Positions 50,301 through 62,656 of a stretch of DNA of 64,000 bases are shown here, in pieces; position 1 is the first letter of the stretch; every line of letters starts with the position of its first letter. The notes under the pieces were generated by a model. It was not told the origin of the DNA. It saw only the letters and a program-made list of their open reading frames with translations, and ran no database searches. A program made the translations under genes and the position numbers. This DNA is from Epithemia pelagica (taxonomy: Eukaryota; Bacillariophyta; Bacillariophyceae; Surirellales; Surirellaceae): positions 2,232,001-2,296,000 of the forward strand of contig OX337228.1 of NCBI GenBank assembly GCA_946965045.2. The letters run 5' to 3'.

Positions 50301-53300
50301 TGCACTCTGTCATCGGATGCATTCGGTAGCAATAATGTTTGATGGGCTTTACGCAGCGACTGAAACCGAAACAGAGAAGACCTCAAACATGACATCTCAC
50401 AAGAATAAAGACGGCCCGGGTAACGGTGTTGTTCTGAACAAGACACCGTCCAGTAGCTTTGTGTTTGATGTTACAAAATGTTCTGACTCCATCGCCATCT
50501 TGACGGGGTTTGATTCAGCTGGCGGAAATGGATCAACTGCTTTGCAGCGTGCGTCGAAAGTTTGGGGCACTGTACATTCCAGTCAGTACTTCAAGCCTAA
50601 GACAGGCGTTCATCGTTGGGCAGTTCGACTGGACAAATGTGAGCGCGGACACGTCTTTGTTGGTGTTGCGACAGCGAGGGCCAATGTCAGGACGTATGTT
50701 GGAGGTGACAAACACGGTTGGGGAATGATTGGGACTCAGACTTTGTGGCACGATAGACGAAAGGTAGACACTCACTCAAGGAAGCTCTTTTGTATTTGGT
50801 GATTGATCTCACTAATTGTTGCTTTACACAGATTCGAGGAGATTATGGATCTTCATTCCGAACGGGTTCAATCGTCATAGTTACACTTGATACTAATCTC
50901 GGCACCATTAGTCTTGGTCTTTGGAGGGATGCACCTGCAGGGTCTCAGGATCCCTTGGCGCATACGTTACTGTCACCGAGAAGACAAGGTCGTGCAGGTA
51001 CTATCGAGGATTGGGGAATCGCATTTGAGGGCTTGCCACTTGATGCCAGAATGTACCCAGCCGTAGGACTTTATCAGCGTGACGATCGAGTAACGCTTCT
51101 CTCTGTAGATAGCGATGTCAATGGCAAAAGCGGTTCGATGGATTTAATCGGTGGGAAGTCGTTCTTCCCACCTTTTGATCACAACACTCAAACTTCCTTG
51201 AAGGAAAAATACGAGCAGGTCAGACTTCACAACAGCTTGGTTAATTGGGATGGAACAGAGTATGTCGCAAAGATATTGGAAAGGGCCGTGGATATGCTCA
51301 ACCAAACTCCTGAATTCGCAAACAACGTCTTGCCATCCGTTCTAGCTAGCCTTTGTCTGTTACCAGGATCTGTTCCGGTTCTGTCACAAAGGTCAGCTGT
51401 ATCATTGCTTCCTCACATTCGCCGGTGTCTAGAAGCAGTACGGTCGCGCCACGCGTCGGATCATGGTCAAGTGCAAGAGTGTCATCTCATTGAGGGAGAA
51501 TGGGTTATCCGTGCGACTTCGGGCGATGGAGACCTCGAAGAATACATCGTTAAGTTTGAGGCAACTCTCGACGAAGAAAACAAGTACATCGGATTTGAAG
51601 GGAGTGGGATTGGAACAACTGGCAAATCGAAGAATGGGCTTGTATCTATTTATGGCGTAGTTAAGGGTCTCTCGATATCTTTTTTGGAAGAGTGGTCCGA
51701 CGAAGGAAACAAAGGTGCAAACACCCGCGATGACAGCTCTTCCTGTGTTGTTCACGGCACCATATCACTGGATGGAACAAGGTTGGAGGGTCGGTACAGA
51801 AACATGGAGTTCGGAACTACAGGAAAGGTAGCTGGTATCAGAAAGAGAAATCAAGATAGTCAGCAATTCGATGGAAGCGAAAGGAGAGCTGTGAACATGG
51901 AGCTTCTCCTTTGTTTGGCTCACAGCCACTTGGCTGCCGTAGTGTCAGACGATGCTGCAAAAGATGGGCTTACTCTGCTTGCTGACGGAGAAGCATTGTC
52001 CATAAGCGAGCCACATTTAGCTTCACTCGCTGCTCTTTTGAAGAAACCATTTCTTTCTGATTCATCTTTTCATGGATCTTCTGATTGGCTTGGTAGTCAC
52101 ATGACAGATCTCGTTAAGCTGTACGCGCCCCCTTCATCTTCATCAGAGTTATGTGGGATGGAAAGCGGGTATGCGCTGGAAAATCTGAAAGGTATTCTTG
52201 CGGGTTCAAATTGTGGAGACGTTTGTAACTTTGACAAGCTTACTGAGATGGTTGAAGATGCGGATGTCGTTGTTTCGAAGGCACTAGGTAAACGAGGGTC
52301 GCTCTCGGCTATCAATCCTGGACGATACAATGAATCCAGGAAAGGGGTTATATGTGCTTTGCTCTTTCATTGCAATCTCATAGAGCGACTAACTTCATTC
52401 GGTGATGAGAAAGATATGTTGGTATCGGACCAATCAATTGTTCTTGTTTGGCAGACAGCCTTGCTTATAATGGAAGACGGTATCCGGGAGGCTTTAAGCG
52501 ATTCCCGAAACGGCATTGGGGACTCCTTCAAACAGCGCTGCGACGTAATTTCTGTCACGTCAAAGTTTCTACTTGATCTTGAAATTGACCCGCAGATTTG
52601 CGATATAGGCGCAGCCAGCGACATACGACAATTCTACATGTCCGTGAACGATGAATCAAGCATACTGTTTCTGAAACAGAAAATGAAACACGCTACTGCT
52701 TCGAGCGCGTTGCAACTTATTGCGCTCCAGAGTACAAAAGAGGTTCTTTCCAATTCTCTTACCTCTGTTGGCACTGAGTCAGTTGCCTTGGGTCTATGCA
52801 AACTCATGGCGCAACTCCCTGGTGGTTTGGCGGCGTCGAGACGAGCGGACTCGAAAAGTGGTCAACGTCATCTCCCTGGTGGCTCAGGCGCGGATGTATC
52901 TGTAAGACGTCAGATGTCGAAGTCTCTTTCGGAGATGTTCTTGTTCTTTTTGAACCAGACTGATCATGTTGTACGGCACAGAGGCGGAGGAGCTGTCCGG
53001 GACCATTCTGATTCTTTTGTGCTGGCGTCCTTGTGTGTTTTCATGCTCTGCCTTGACGGAACGGGAGTCCAAGGAATTCTCGTTTCGTTCCTCTCCAAAA
53101 TGAAAGATGTCCTGGCTCAGTATCGTCCTGCGTTGGACACGATAGATCGGAGTCGGGCAGAAGAAGGGCATGTTACGGTTGTGAAGACATTAACCGAGCG
53201 TGATGTAGCTTATGCGATTCTGAGATGTGCAACAGCCGCAGTCCATGTTTGTTTTTATCAGCTTTCCAACGATAGCGCAGATATGGACGGTTCCGTTACC

Positions 53301-56300
53301 ATTGAATACCCCGTGAATTGGTTTCGATCGGAACTTGCCCGTGGTTTGACATACTTGGAGGATGTGTTTGGCAAGTTGGCGTCGAAGCGCGTCGAAGCAT
53401 GTGGCCTCGAAGAATGGGAACGTTGGATTCACCGCGAAGAAAGGAAAGTGCCAGATAAGGTGAAAAGAGGACGTATTCCCGCGTTTAAGAATGGCCCTCA
53501 TAGCTTGATCGATGTGGGAACAATACAGCACCTTGATTTCAATAGTGGGCCGAAATCGTCATTTCGACATGAAGGCAGAAAGTACAGTGGAGGTCCGGAA
53601 CATCGTCATTTGTCACATTGGTTACACATTCTCCGTGCCACGATTCGAAAGGATTCACCTTTCCGTGAGTGCCTTCTGAATGACACGGCTCTCGCAAGTA
53701 TTCTACTGCGTGTACTTGGAGTCGACCATGTTCGTGCAACTAGCACAGGACAAATCAACAAGGTTGAGATACGGCGACGTGATAAAGGTCTGCTTCCGGC
53801 CCGATACCGTGCAAGGATTGCGTTTTTTCTGGGTCTTGGTGTAATGCAGTCCATGAGTGCAAATCCAGATCTTATTGAGGGTCTTTTCTACCTCGCTGGA
53901 TTGGATCTTCTTGCGACTGGGGCTGACGAGGAGGAATATCTTGTTTCTAGGGAGGCTGTATCGTTATTACGAAAGCTTTTCAGCCCAGAGAATGAACCTT
54001 GGCGTCAATGCATTACTGGCGTTTTATCATCCTTAATGAGGCGGAAAAGCGTGGTAAAACGACTTGGTTTGCACTCATTCTTATCGGGGATAGTGACAAG
54101 CGTTGCTCGTTTATCGTTTGTTTTATTGAAACCCGTCGTCGCTGCGCCGCTCAACCATGATGGAGGGAGGATATCTTCTTCTGGAATCCATACTATGATA
54201 CCAGTTGGAGCTGACGCTGTTGTATCTGGGCTCATGAGATCATCCGCAGAGGGTGGAATAATTAGCAACATCGACGACAAGAATGGAATTTGTGAGGTGA
54301 TCTTGATCAGTCGCTCTGAGGAGACCGATGGTGACGATGTCGTGGGCGGAGGTTCGAACAACCTCAAACGACATGGATTAACCGTAAGAGCGCTTCGGAC
54401 CCCTGTTGCAGACGTCATCCTGGCGCAGGAAGTCCCTCTTCACCTGGATGATCGGTCCATCCCTTCTGATCTGATATCCTCGATGCTTGAAGAAACTCTA
54501 GACTCGCTACTATCTGCTGTTTCACCCGATTCCCCAGCTCTGACATCGGAGAATGGCATGGATAAAACCCCGGGCGAGGATGACCCGCCAAGTTTAGGAA
54601 CAGAAAGCGAATCAGACAGAGCTAGGGATCAGACGTCCGAGCAAGAACCACATGAAAGAATAGAAGATGGAGATTCAAGTTTGTTGGCATCAAAAGATGT
54701 ACCCGAACATGGTCGAGAGTCCGCAACTTCTTTTGAAGAAGAAACTGGTCCATCACCCTCTGGTACAAGGGAGGCTTCTTCACCACCACCCAGTAAAACA
54801 TCAGAACCCACGTCTGCGACAGAACAGTCAGGTTCGATCCTCTCTTCTAAGGGAGAATCTTCACTCCATGGGATTGGATCTGGTGTTTATGGTCTTTCTC
54901 TTGATGTGATGACAATTAGATCTGCGATTGTGATTCTGTCAAATGAAGAAATCGTTAAACGTTTTATGGACGACAAACGTTGCTCTACCATCTTTCTCAA
55001 AATTCTCCACCTCGCATGGCCAGAGGAAAAAGAATTGTCGAAAAGCAAGGACTCAATACTTGGTGCAAGACAGGCCGACATCACATGCTTACCACTGCAC
55101 GAGACAAAGATGTGCCACATGATGCTAATGCTCCGAAGTTTGTTTTTTCGTGAACAGGTGCTTTTGAAGACACCAGGGGATGTTTGGACCAGTCGTGTCG
55201 CCGAATATGCAAGTATTGTGAAAAAACTTGCTGAAACCGATCACCCGGTTCTTTCTTCTTCGACAAGTGATGCACGTGTGAGCAACCCCGATGGCCCATC
55301 GAACTCGAACCGCAACACTTCTCAGTCAAACAGTGCAAGCCAAAGCGAAGAGGAAGAAGATGATCAAGACGAGGCAAGTGCGTTAGCCGCTCAGCATCTT
55401 CGTGAGGCGGCAATTGCACAAATGGGAGAACTTGGAATACCAAGAAGCTATGCCGAGCTGGCACTAAGACGTATTGGCGGAACCAACATCGAAGCTGCAG
55501 TACATTTTTGCCTCGAAAATGGCTCAGAAATCGAACGCCTTTTGGCGGAAGAAATTCAGCGACAAGCTTCTGAGCACGGGGGAAGGACACGTCCTCGTGA
55601 AGATAGCCACCTTTTACAGCAACTGATGGAAATGGGCTTCCCTAGAAGATGGTGCACAGAGGCGTTGTCTGCAACCGGAAATAATGTGGATGAGGCTCTG
55701 ACGTGGATTCTGAATAACAATGAAACCCTGGAAAGTCTTGATGCCTCCGATGAAGAAGAGGAGGAGGAGGAAGAGGAAGATGCGAGCGCGGACGCAGGGG
55801 GTGACGAAGACGAGGACGAAAGTGAGGATGAATCAGAGGATGGAAACCAGGATTCAAAGGAAAATACCGAAGGTGTAGCGACATCTTTTGATCGAGAGCC
55901 AGGGTGGATGTCACCAGTGACACCCCTCAAAGTTGTCTCTGGAAGAGCTTCCATCGACAGCTCTTCCCTTGAAGTATCAGGGCAGTCTAGCGGGGGCTTC
56001 GCCTCTGTTGGAGTCAAGGGTATTCTCCTGAAGAGTGGGAAATGGTATTACGAAGTTATCTTGGGAACTGCTGGTTGTATTCAACTTGGTACGAATTTTG
56101 AAAAACCCCATTGGTACGACGAGTTGGTGGTTGGTTCACTAACAGCTCTTGTGTTTCTCTGGTAAGGATTTGGGGATGCGTCCTTTGCAGGTCATTGCAA
56201 TGCCGACCGAGGAGACGGTTGTGGCGACTCGAGTAGCTCATTCAGTTTTGATGGCTGGCGACGGTTGCGATGGCACATGACCGCAACCGAATGGGGGTGT

Positions 56301-59300
56301 CGGTGGAAGGAGGGTGATGTCATTGGTTGCATGGTCGACATTGACGAGAGAGTCATGTCATTCACGTTAAATGGGGAAGGAGAAAGCATTGGCATGGGTG
56401 TAGCTTTCACTGGTTTCAGTTTCTGTGGAGGATTGTACCCGGTTGTAAGCTTTAACAGACGGGAACGGCTACGGCTTATCCTCGGCGGAAGCGGAGCTCC
56501 GTTTAGGTTTGCGCCACCAGATGGATATCGTGGGGTCGGGGAGGCCCTGTTAGCATCAGTGGAAGAACGCGATATTCTGGTCCGGAAAGAAGATATCTTA
56601 GGACTAAGTGGCGAGCTTTCAGAGGGCCAAAAGTACCTTCCGGATTTTTCCGATGAGGAGCACGGTAATGAGCTTTTCTCCTGGTCTCATAGATACTATG
56701 GGTCTGATGCTTCTGTGCACTTGGGATCGTCACGGACAAAAGCTACGTCAGGTGATGCGAGCCAGGTGACGAACCCTGCGGAACAGGTTTCTCGGCGAGT
56801 CGATGGTGCATGGTGCAATGTTCCCAGAGTCAGTTGCGAAACAGGTCGTGAACTTTTAGACACACTTGTGGAAGGCTACAAGACCGTTCATGCAGAAATT
56901 GCGTACGATGTTTTTGTGGAATCTGTTTGTTCGGCGGTTATTTTGTGCCGAAAGTTGCTGTTCCATGCTATCATTTCCACAGGCCACTTCAATGTATCAA
57001 AGTTTTCTCATTTTCGAAGTGAACCCACCTCCATTCTCAATCGCTTGTGGAAAGTAATAGAAACTGCGTGCAGCGTAAAAAACTGGTCTGGGGAAGCTGG
57101 AGCAATGGCTATGGCAGCAGAAGCGTTGGGACTTGGCATTCAGTTACAGAGTCGACATGGTTTTGAACGTCTTGGAGTGTCATCGGAAGAGCTTGTTGCT
57201 GCACGACCAGCGTTCACTCAGCTCCTTACTTCCTTGATGAGAAGTCACCCTGAACGTTCGGAGACAAGCAATTTATTTGCTGCCGCAGCTGAGTGGAACG
57301 GGGGGCCCGCAGTTTTTTTGCGGCACGGAATAGAAAGTGCAATCGCAGAATCGGAGGACTTTTGTAGAGTTGTGCTATCATCTGCTCGGAGGTCTGTGCG
57401 TCTTCTAGCAGGAATAGAGGATTCAGACGCCCGAAGCAGTCACAACACGGAAGATGAAGCCGAGTCCTCAGGTGTGGTGCATGAAGACAAGCTGAATCAG
57501 CCTGATGCGAGATTCCTGTCTTTTGTGACTGGAATACTTCTAAATGCTCGGATAAATGCCCCGTTTCGTTCTGAATCGCTTGAAGTGGGTCTTTTTCAGG
57601 CGTGGAGCGTTGGGTTATTGTCGGCTTCTTTGCCCTGGCGCATGGTTTCTGCCCTCACTGTGAGCACAATTCTCGAACGCACCCCTACAGTCTTCGCGAA
57701 AGCGTTGACACCAACTCTTGCTCGTTTCTATGGAAGACTCCATGGAACTCTCGCACGACGAGCATGGGCTGAAAGGGCTGCGTATCCAATTTGTTCGAGA
57801 TATTTCCAGGCTATGTTGGAGTTACTATTCTCGGTTCGTAAGAGTGTGAAGGGGTTGAGTGGATTACCGGACTACTTCTCGCGTTACTGGGGTGTATACG
57901 AAGTTGAAGCGTCATCTCCACGATGCTTGCCGTCGGAAGACCCAGAATCAATGGATTGGCAATCGGAAGAGGGATGGATTGCAAATGAAGAGGTTTGGAC
58001 TGGTCACTTGATCTACGACGAACTTTCATGGTCGAAGCCAGGAAGAAGCTCGGTGCGTCCTCTTACGGACGGAGAAGGTCCACCCATGTTACGGGAAGGA
58101 TGCACGGTAATGAGAGGACCTGACTGGCCAAAGGCTAGTAACAGGAACGAAGACGGTTTCGATGTTTATGAAACCGCGAAGAAGAAGCGTGATCATGAAG
58201 TAAAGTTGTCTAAGGATGCGTCGTCTTCGAATGAAGATATTCCTAAGTCGGAATATGAAGAATCCGGTAGAGAGACTGCTGAGCTTCCGAAGTCTGATGC
58301 GAGCAAATCGAAGGATGAAGAGAAACCAGAGGAAAATCCTGGTAGCAAGAAGGCGAAGAAGAAAATCCCCCACCCTAAGTTACCCTTGGGTCGGATTGTT
58401 TCTATTGAACCGTGGAATGGAGTTCCTGCAGTGGGCCGTCGTGTGCGTTGGCAACTTACAGGGGACGAAGAAGTGTATCGTTTTGGTGGTGATGGTGGTA
58501 AACATGATATTGTCCATGTCGAGACCAATGGACGTGGTACCAAAGTTATCAAGAAGTATCCTTTTCCTGAAACCTCGGAACAGTGCGCTGCGCGACGAGG
58601 TTTTGGCACCAAGAAATCATACAGTTTGCTGCTGCGTTTCAAAAGGCCCTTGGATACAACGAGAAGAATGACAAGCGCCATAATGGAACTTCCGGACTTT
58701 GGCGCCGCCGTCAAAGTCTCGGTTCGCCTCAACAGCGATGGGTCAGTGGCTGTTCGAGAAGAAGAAATCCTTTTCGGGAGTAAGGATTCTGGTTGGGAAG
58801 CCCGATTCGGACAACCGTCTTTTGTACCGGGTTCAGAATATACTCTTCGAGTAAAAGAAAGGCATCAAAGCCAAGATCTTATGTCCCCTTTCTCGTCCTT
58901 TTCTGAAAACATGGAAGGAACTTCAGTGTTCAAAGCCTCCGTCCTTCGAAACCCGGAAAATGGAATGCCACTAAAAGTTTCAAGCACTATGCGCATTACC
59001 AGAGGTCGTCGCGATCGAGAACAAACTATACCGAGTGGTTGCTTTCCTTCACCATTGGTGTTTGACAAGAATTGCCACGCTGCAAACCTAACTGTCAGCA
59101 AAGATGGCCGCTCGGTTGCATGTACTTCCACAGATGGCAAGTATCTACTGCATGGACCATGATTACAAGTTTTCCATTTTCTTTCTAACGTTATTGTATA
59201 TTGCACTACAGGGAGAGGGTGTGCGTTTGCTGAGATTGGTTTTTCGAAGTAAGTAGTTTGATGTTTGGTTTATCCTTCCAACGCCTTTTTTCTCACAATA

Positions 59301-62300
59301 TTTCTCGTTTTTCCTCAAAGGGGTTTTCACTATTGGGAAGTGAAAATTGAAAGCTGCGAGAGCGGGAGCATTTTCATTGGATGCTCCGAGAAACCTCCAA
59401 CTGAGGGCACTAACCGATTTAATCGATGGCTTGGTTGGGGCTTCGTTAACTTCCGAGCCACTTACACTAGTGGATCAGAAAAAGTCTACGGCGTTCACGC
59501 CAATGCCGGAGATACAGTTGGTGTTGTACTTGATTGTGATGCTGGAAGGGTGGCTTTCTTCTACGATGGACTGAAATACGGTGAACATATCATAAATGAT
59601 CTTGGATGCGCCTTTGAGAACCTATCGCCCTTTGGTTTCAGTGTGGAGGGATGTGGCACTGGTGGACAAGGACAAGGTGCCACTAGCGGCTTCCCTCGTT
59701 CCCCTGCTCAAGGTTTTGTTCGACCGAAAACTCTTTACCCGGTTGTGGGATTGCGAAATCACGGTGATCGTGTCACGTTACGTCCCGGCTGGACCTCGAC
59801 TTTCGGAGTTGACGGCCCCCGAACGATAGAAAACGTGCTAGGTGTTTTGGACACTGTAGAATCGTACATACGAAGTGATTCGTCGTTTCCTGCTGCGATA
59901 GTCGATGAAGGCTTCCATGAATACCAAAAGTGGTGTTCGGAATCCTCACGCCAAACTATTTCGCGTGGAAATCGCGTTTACAGGATTGAGATGGACACAA
60001 GTGCTGCGGCTTGCGCGACTGCCTCAGCAGCGTTGGGGCTGACCACAGTGTTGCTTCCTGGTGATCGTTTGAAGCTGAAGAGGAGCGCAGGTCGAAAGCT
60101 GGAGCTCGCGGAGGACGCAGTGATTCTTGGACAGCATCAATTACGGTTGTACTACAAGATTGTTGCCCAGAAGAACGAAGGCCAATCTCTTACAGAAGGA
60201 GGCGAGCTCCCGCACTTTTTCGAAGAATGCGACATGGTAGACGGGGTGGAGTTCGTAACCTCGCCTGAACATACTCGACCGGAATTGCCTTTGTTAGATC
60301 GCTTCAAATGGCGTATGCAGTGCGGACTCAAGGTTGTTTACAGTGGCGGAGCCGTGATTCGGGGTGATCTTGAAATTAATGACGCATCCCCAAATCTCGG
60401 GACTGTCCCAGCAGAAACCATTATTGCCCCAGAAGACATTATCGAACGGAGAGTAAATTCTTGTGGTGTTGTTCGTTTCAGGGTACGGTTCGGGGAACTC
60501 GAAGGGTACATTTCTGCAAATATACGAGGTGGCACTGAAGAGCCAATCGTCCAAGTCGATTGTGAAGACATCGAATCTGTAGTCCCTTCGGCCAACTTTC
60601 CGACCCCTTATGAATGCGCCGATAAATGGTTGAGGGATGCCACGGCTTTAGGACTTCCTTTCGATGAACAGCCAAACGTCCGCTGGAGGATTCCCGACAA
60701 GCATACGTTCAAAGCATTATTGGCTCGGTCTTGCCCCAAGGGAGTAAATACGAAGGCTTTTGATGAGAAGCTAGTCGCTGCTCTCAGTGCTTTAGGAGAT
60801 TCGACCGTCTCAGCAGACACGTTTGATTGTAAATTCTCAGACGTCGTGTTTGCTTTTTCGGGAACCTTCGATGTCCCTGAGGATACCGTAGTCCCACATA
60901 CGACGCTTTTTACTGGGTCCGAGTCGGCGGCGACCATGTTGACTAAGTTTGATTCGCTTGATGTACCTCTCCCATGTCTTGACGCTGTCCTTGCACGTTT
61001 GGCAGTTCTTCGAGTATTGAATATGCGTGCTCAATTTGCTTTACCATGGATTCCATTGAGACCAGCTCAGGAAGGATCAGCCCTGTTAGGCGGATTACAT
61101 GGTCTTGGAACTCCGGTTGATAAAGCTGGTCGCGCGACAGCAAGTTTACGTGATCGGAAAGACTGGTTGTTGTCTTCTTTACCAATGAAGATGAGGTCTT
61201 GTCGCGGCCTTTTCTTTACGTCCGTCAAACGTGCTCTTCTTTCTAACATCACTGAAGTCACCACTACGTGAGTCTTCTTAAAAAAATGTCCATGGATTAT
61301 ATGGTGATTTGTCCCCTCACGCTTTTTTCTTTCAACAGTCCAACACCTCTTAGTCACGACGAGTACGAACTACCTCGAGAGATTCGCACGGTTCGCATCA
61401 ATAGGATGCGGGCAGCGAGAGCTATGGAATCTTCAGACGCAAATCTACGGAGAAAATATTCTCTGTTCTTTCAAATAATGAACGAAACGAAGAGTTGGGG
61501 AGGCGCTGCGCTTCGACGAGGATATGTGGCGAAGGGCCACGGTGGTCAAAAGCGGGCGTTTAAGGTGAAGTTTGTGGGTGAAGGAGTCAATGATTATTCT
61601 GGACCATACCGTGAAGTTTTTGCTGAGGCCATGAATGAAGTGCTAAAGCTCGATGCAAAAGGTAACGGCGTTCTTGCTGTGTTGGAACCTTCGCCTAACA
61701 CTCTTTCAGCAATTGGCGAAGACCAAGGCCTATACGTTTTCTCGTCTAATGGCCAAAATCTTTTGGACTTGAAACCTTTGCTTCCAGTTGATGGTATCGA
61801 CAAGAGGGAGCTTCACATGCGAGATGTGTTCGCGAGTCTTTTGTCTGCAAGAAACGAAGCCACGAGGGAAGTAGAGGAGGCGTTGGTGTTCTTAGGACGT
61901 TTGACTGGTACTGCATACCGACACGGTATTCAGCTTGATTTGCCACTTCCACAGTCGACCTTCTGGAATATGATAGTTGAAACAGAAGACGTGCCTTCGT
62001 CGTCCCAGCTGGAGGAGATAGATGTCCTGGCCGCGAAAGGTAACCAAGCCACACCTATTCTCTGGTGGCAAAAGCGAATGCTGAACTTCTTTGTTGAAGG
62101 ATTGAGCAACGTCATTCCCGTTGAAATTCTTCCTTTGTTTTGCGCACATGAGCTGCAAGATACTCTTTGCGGTAGTTCTGATGTTGACGTGGAAACGTTG
62201 AAGCGGGTTGTTGAATACGAAGGTTATGATGGTGACGAACCAGTCATCCAGAATTTTTGGACTGTTCTTCGGGAATCGACCTCACATGACCGGAAAGCGT

Positions 62301-62590
62301 TCTTACAATATGTTTGGGCAAGGAGTCGTTTGCCTTCACGCGTGGCGGATTTTGAGACACCATTCAAAATAATAAAGGATACCGCTAATTCTGGGGAACG
62401 TGCGGACATGGCTCTCCCCAGTGCTTCGACGTGTTTCTTTTCACTTACCCTCCCGATGTACAGCAGTGTTGAAATTCTTCGACAAAAACTGTTGTTCGCT
62501 ATTCATAATGTGACTACAATGGAAACTGACTTCCAAACAAATTTGTCTGAGGTGGCAGAGGGTTACCGCGCACTAGCGGGAGTACCATAG
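47318..62590 (+). CDS. Giant HECT-type E3 ubiquitin ligase with SPRY, UBA and MIB/HERC2-like domains
   Basis: Exons: 47318-47416, 47512-50763, 50832-56088, 56167-59136, 59212-59248, 59321-61267 and 61339-62590, giving 4,937 aa. All junctions keep frame; the fourth intron uses a GC donor (GCAAGT) and exon 5 is only 37 nt. Approximate domains: SPRY-like 1013-1207 (split by intron 2), two UBA domains near 2640-2685 and 2710-2755, second SPRY-like 2816-2975, MIB/HERC2-like strand motif near 3605-3640 (VRWQLTGDEEVYRF), third SPRY-like 3815-4030, and C-terminal HECT from about 4560. The catalytic Cys is about 4886 (LPSASTCFFSLTLP). It transfers ubiquitin to substrates; the architecture resembles animal HECTD4/HERC1-type giants, without obvious RCC1 repeats. 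Acidic low-complexity stretches are frequent. Confidence 0.88.
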
Positions 62591-62656
62591 ACAGTAAGCA
62601 AAATCATGGGATTCAAAATATAGACATGTAATCATCTTCATTCTTTGTTAACCATA

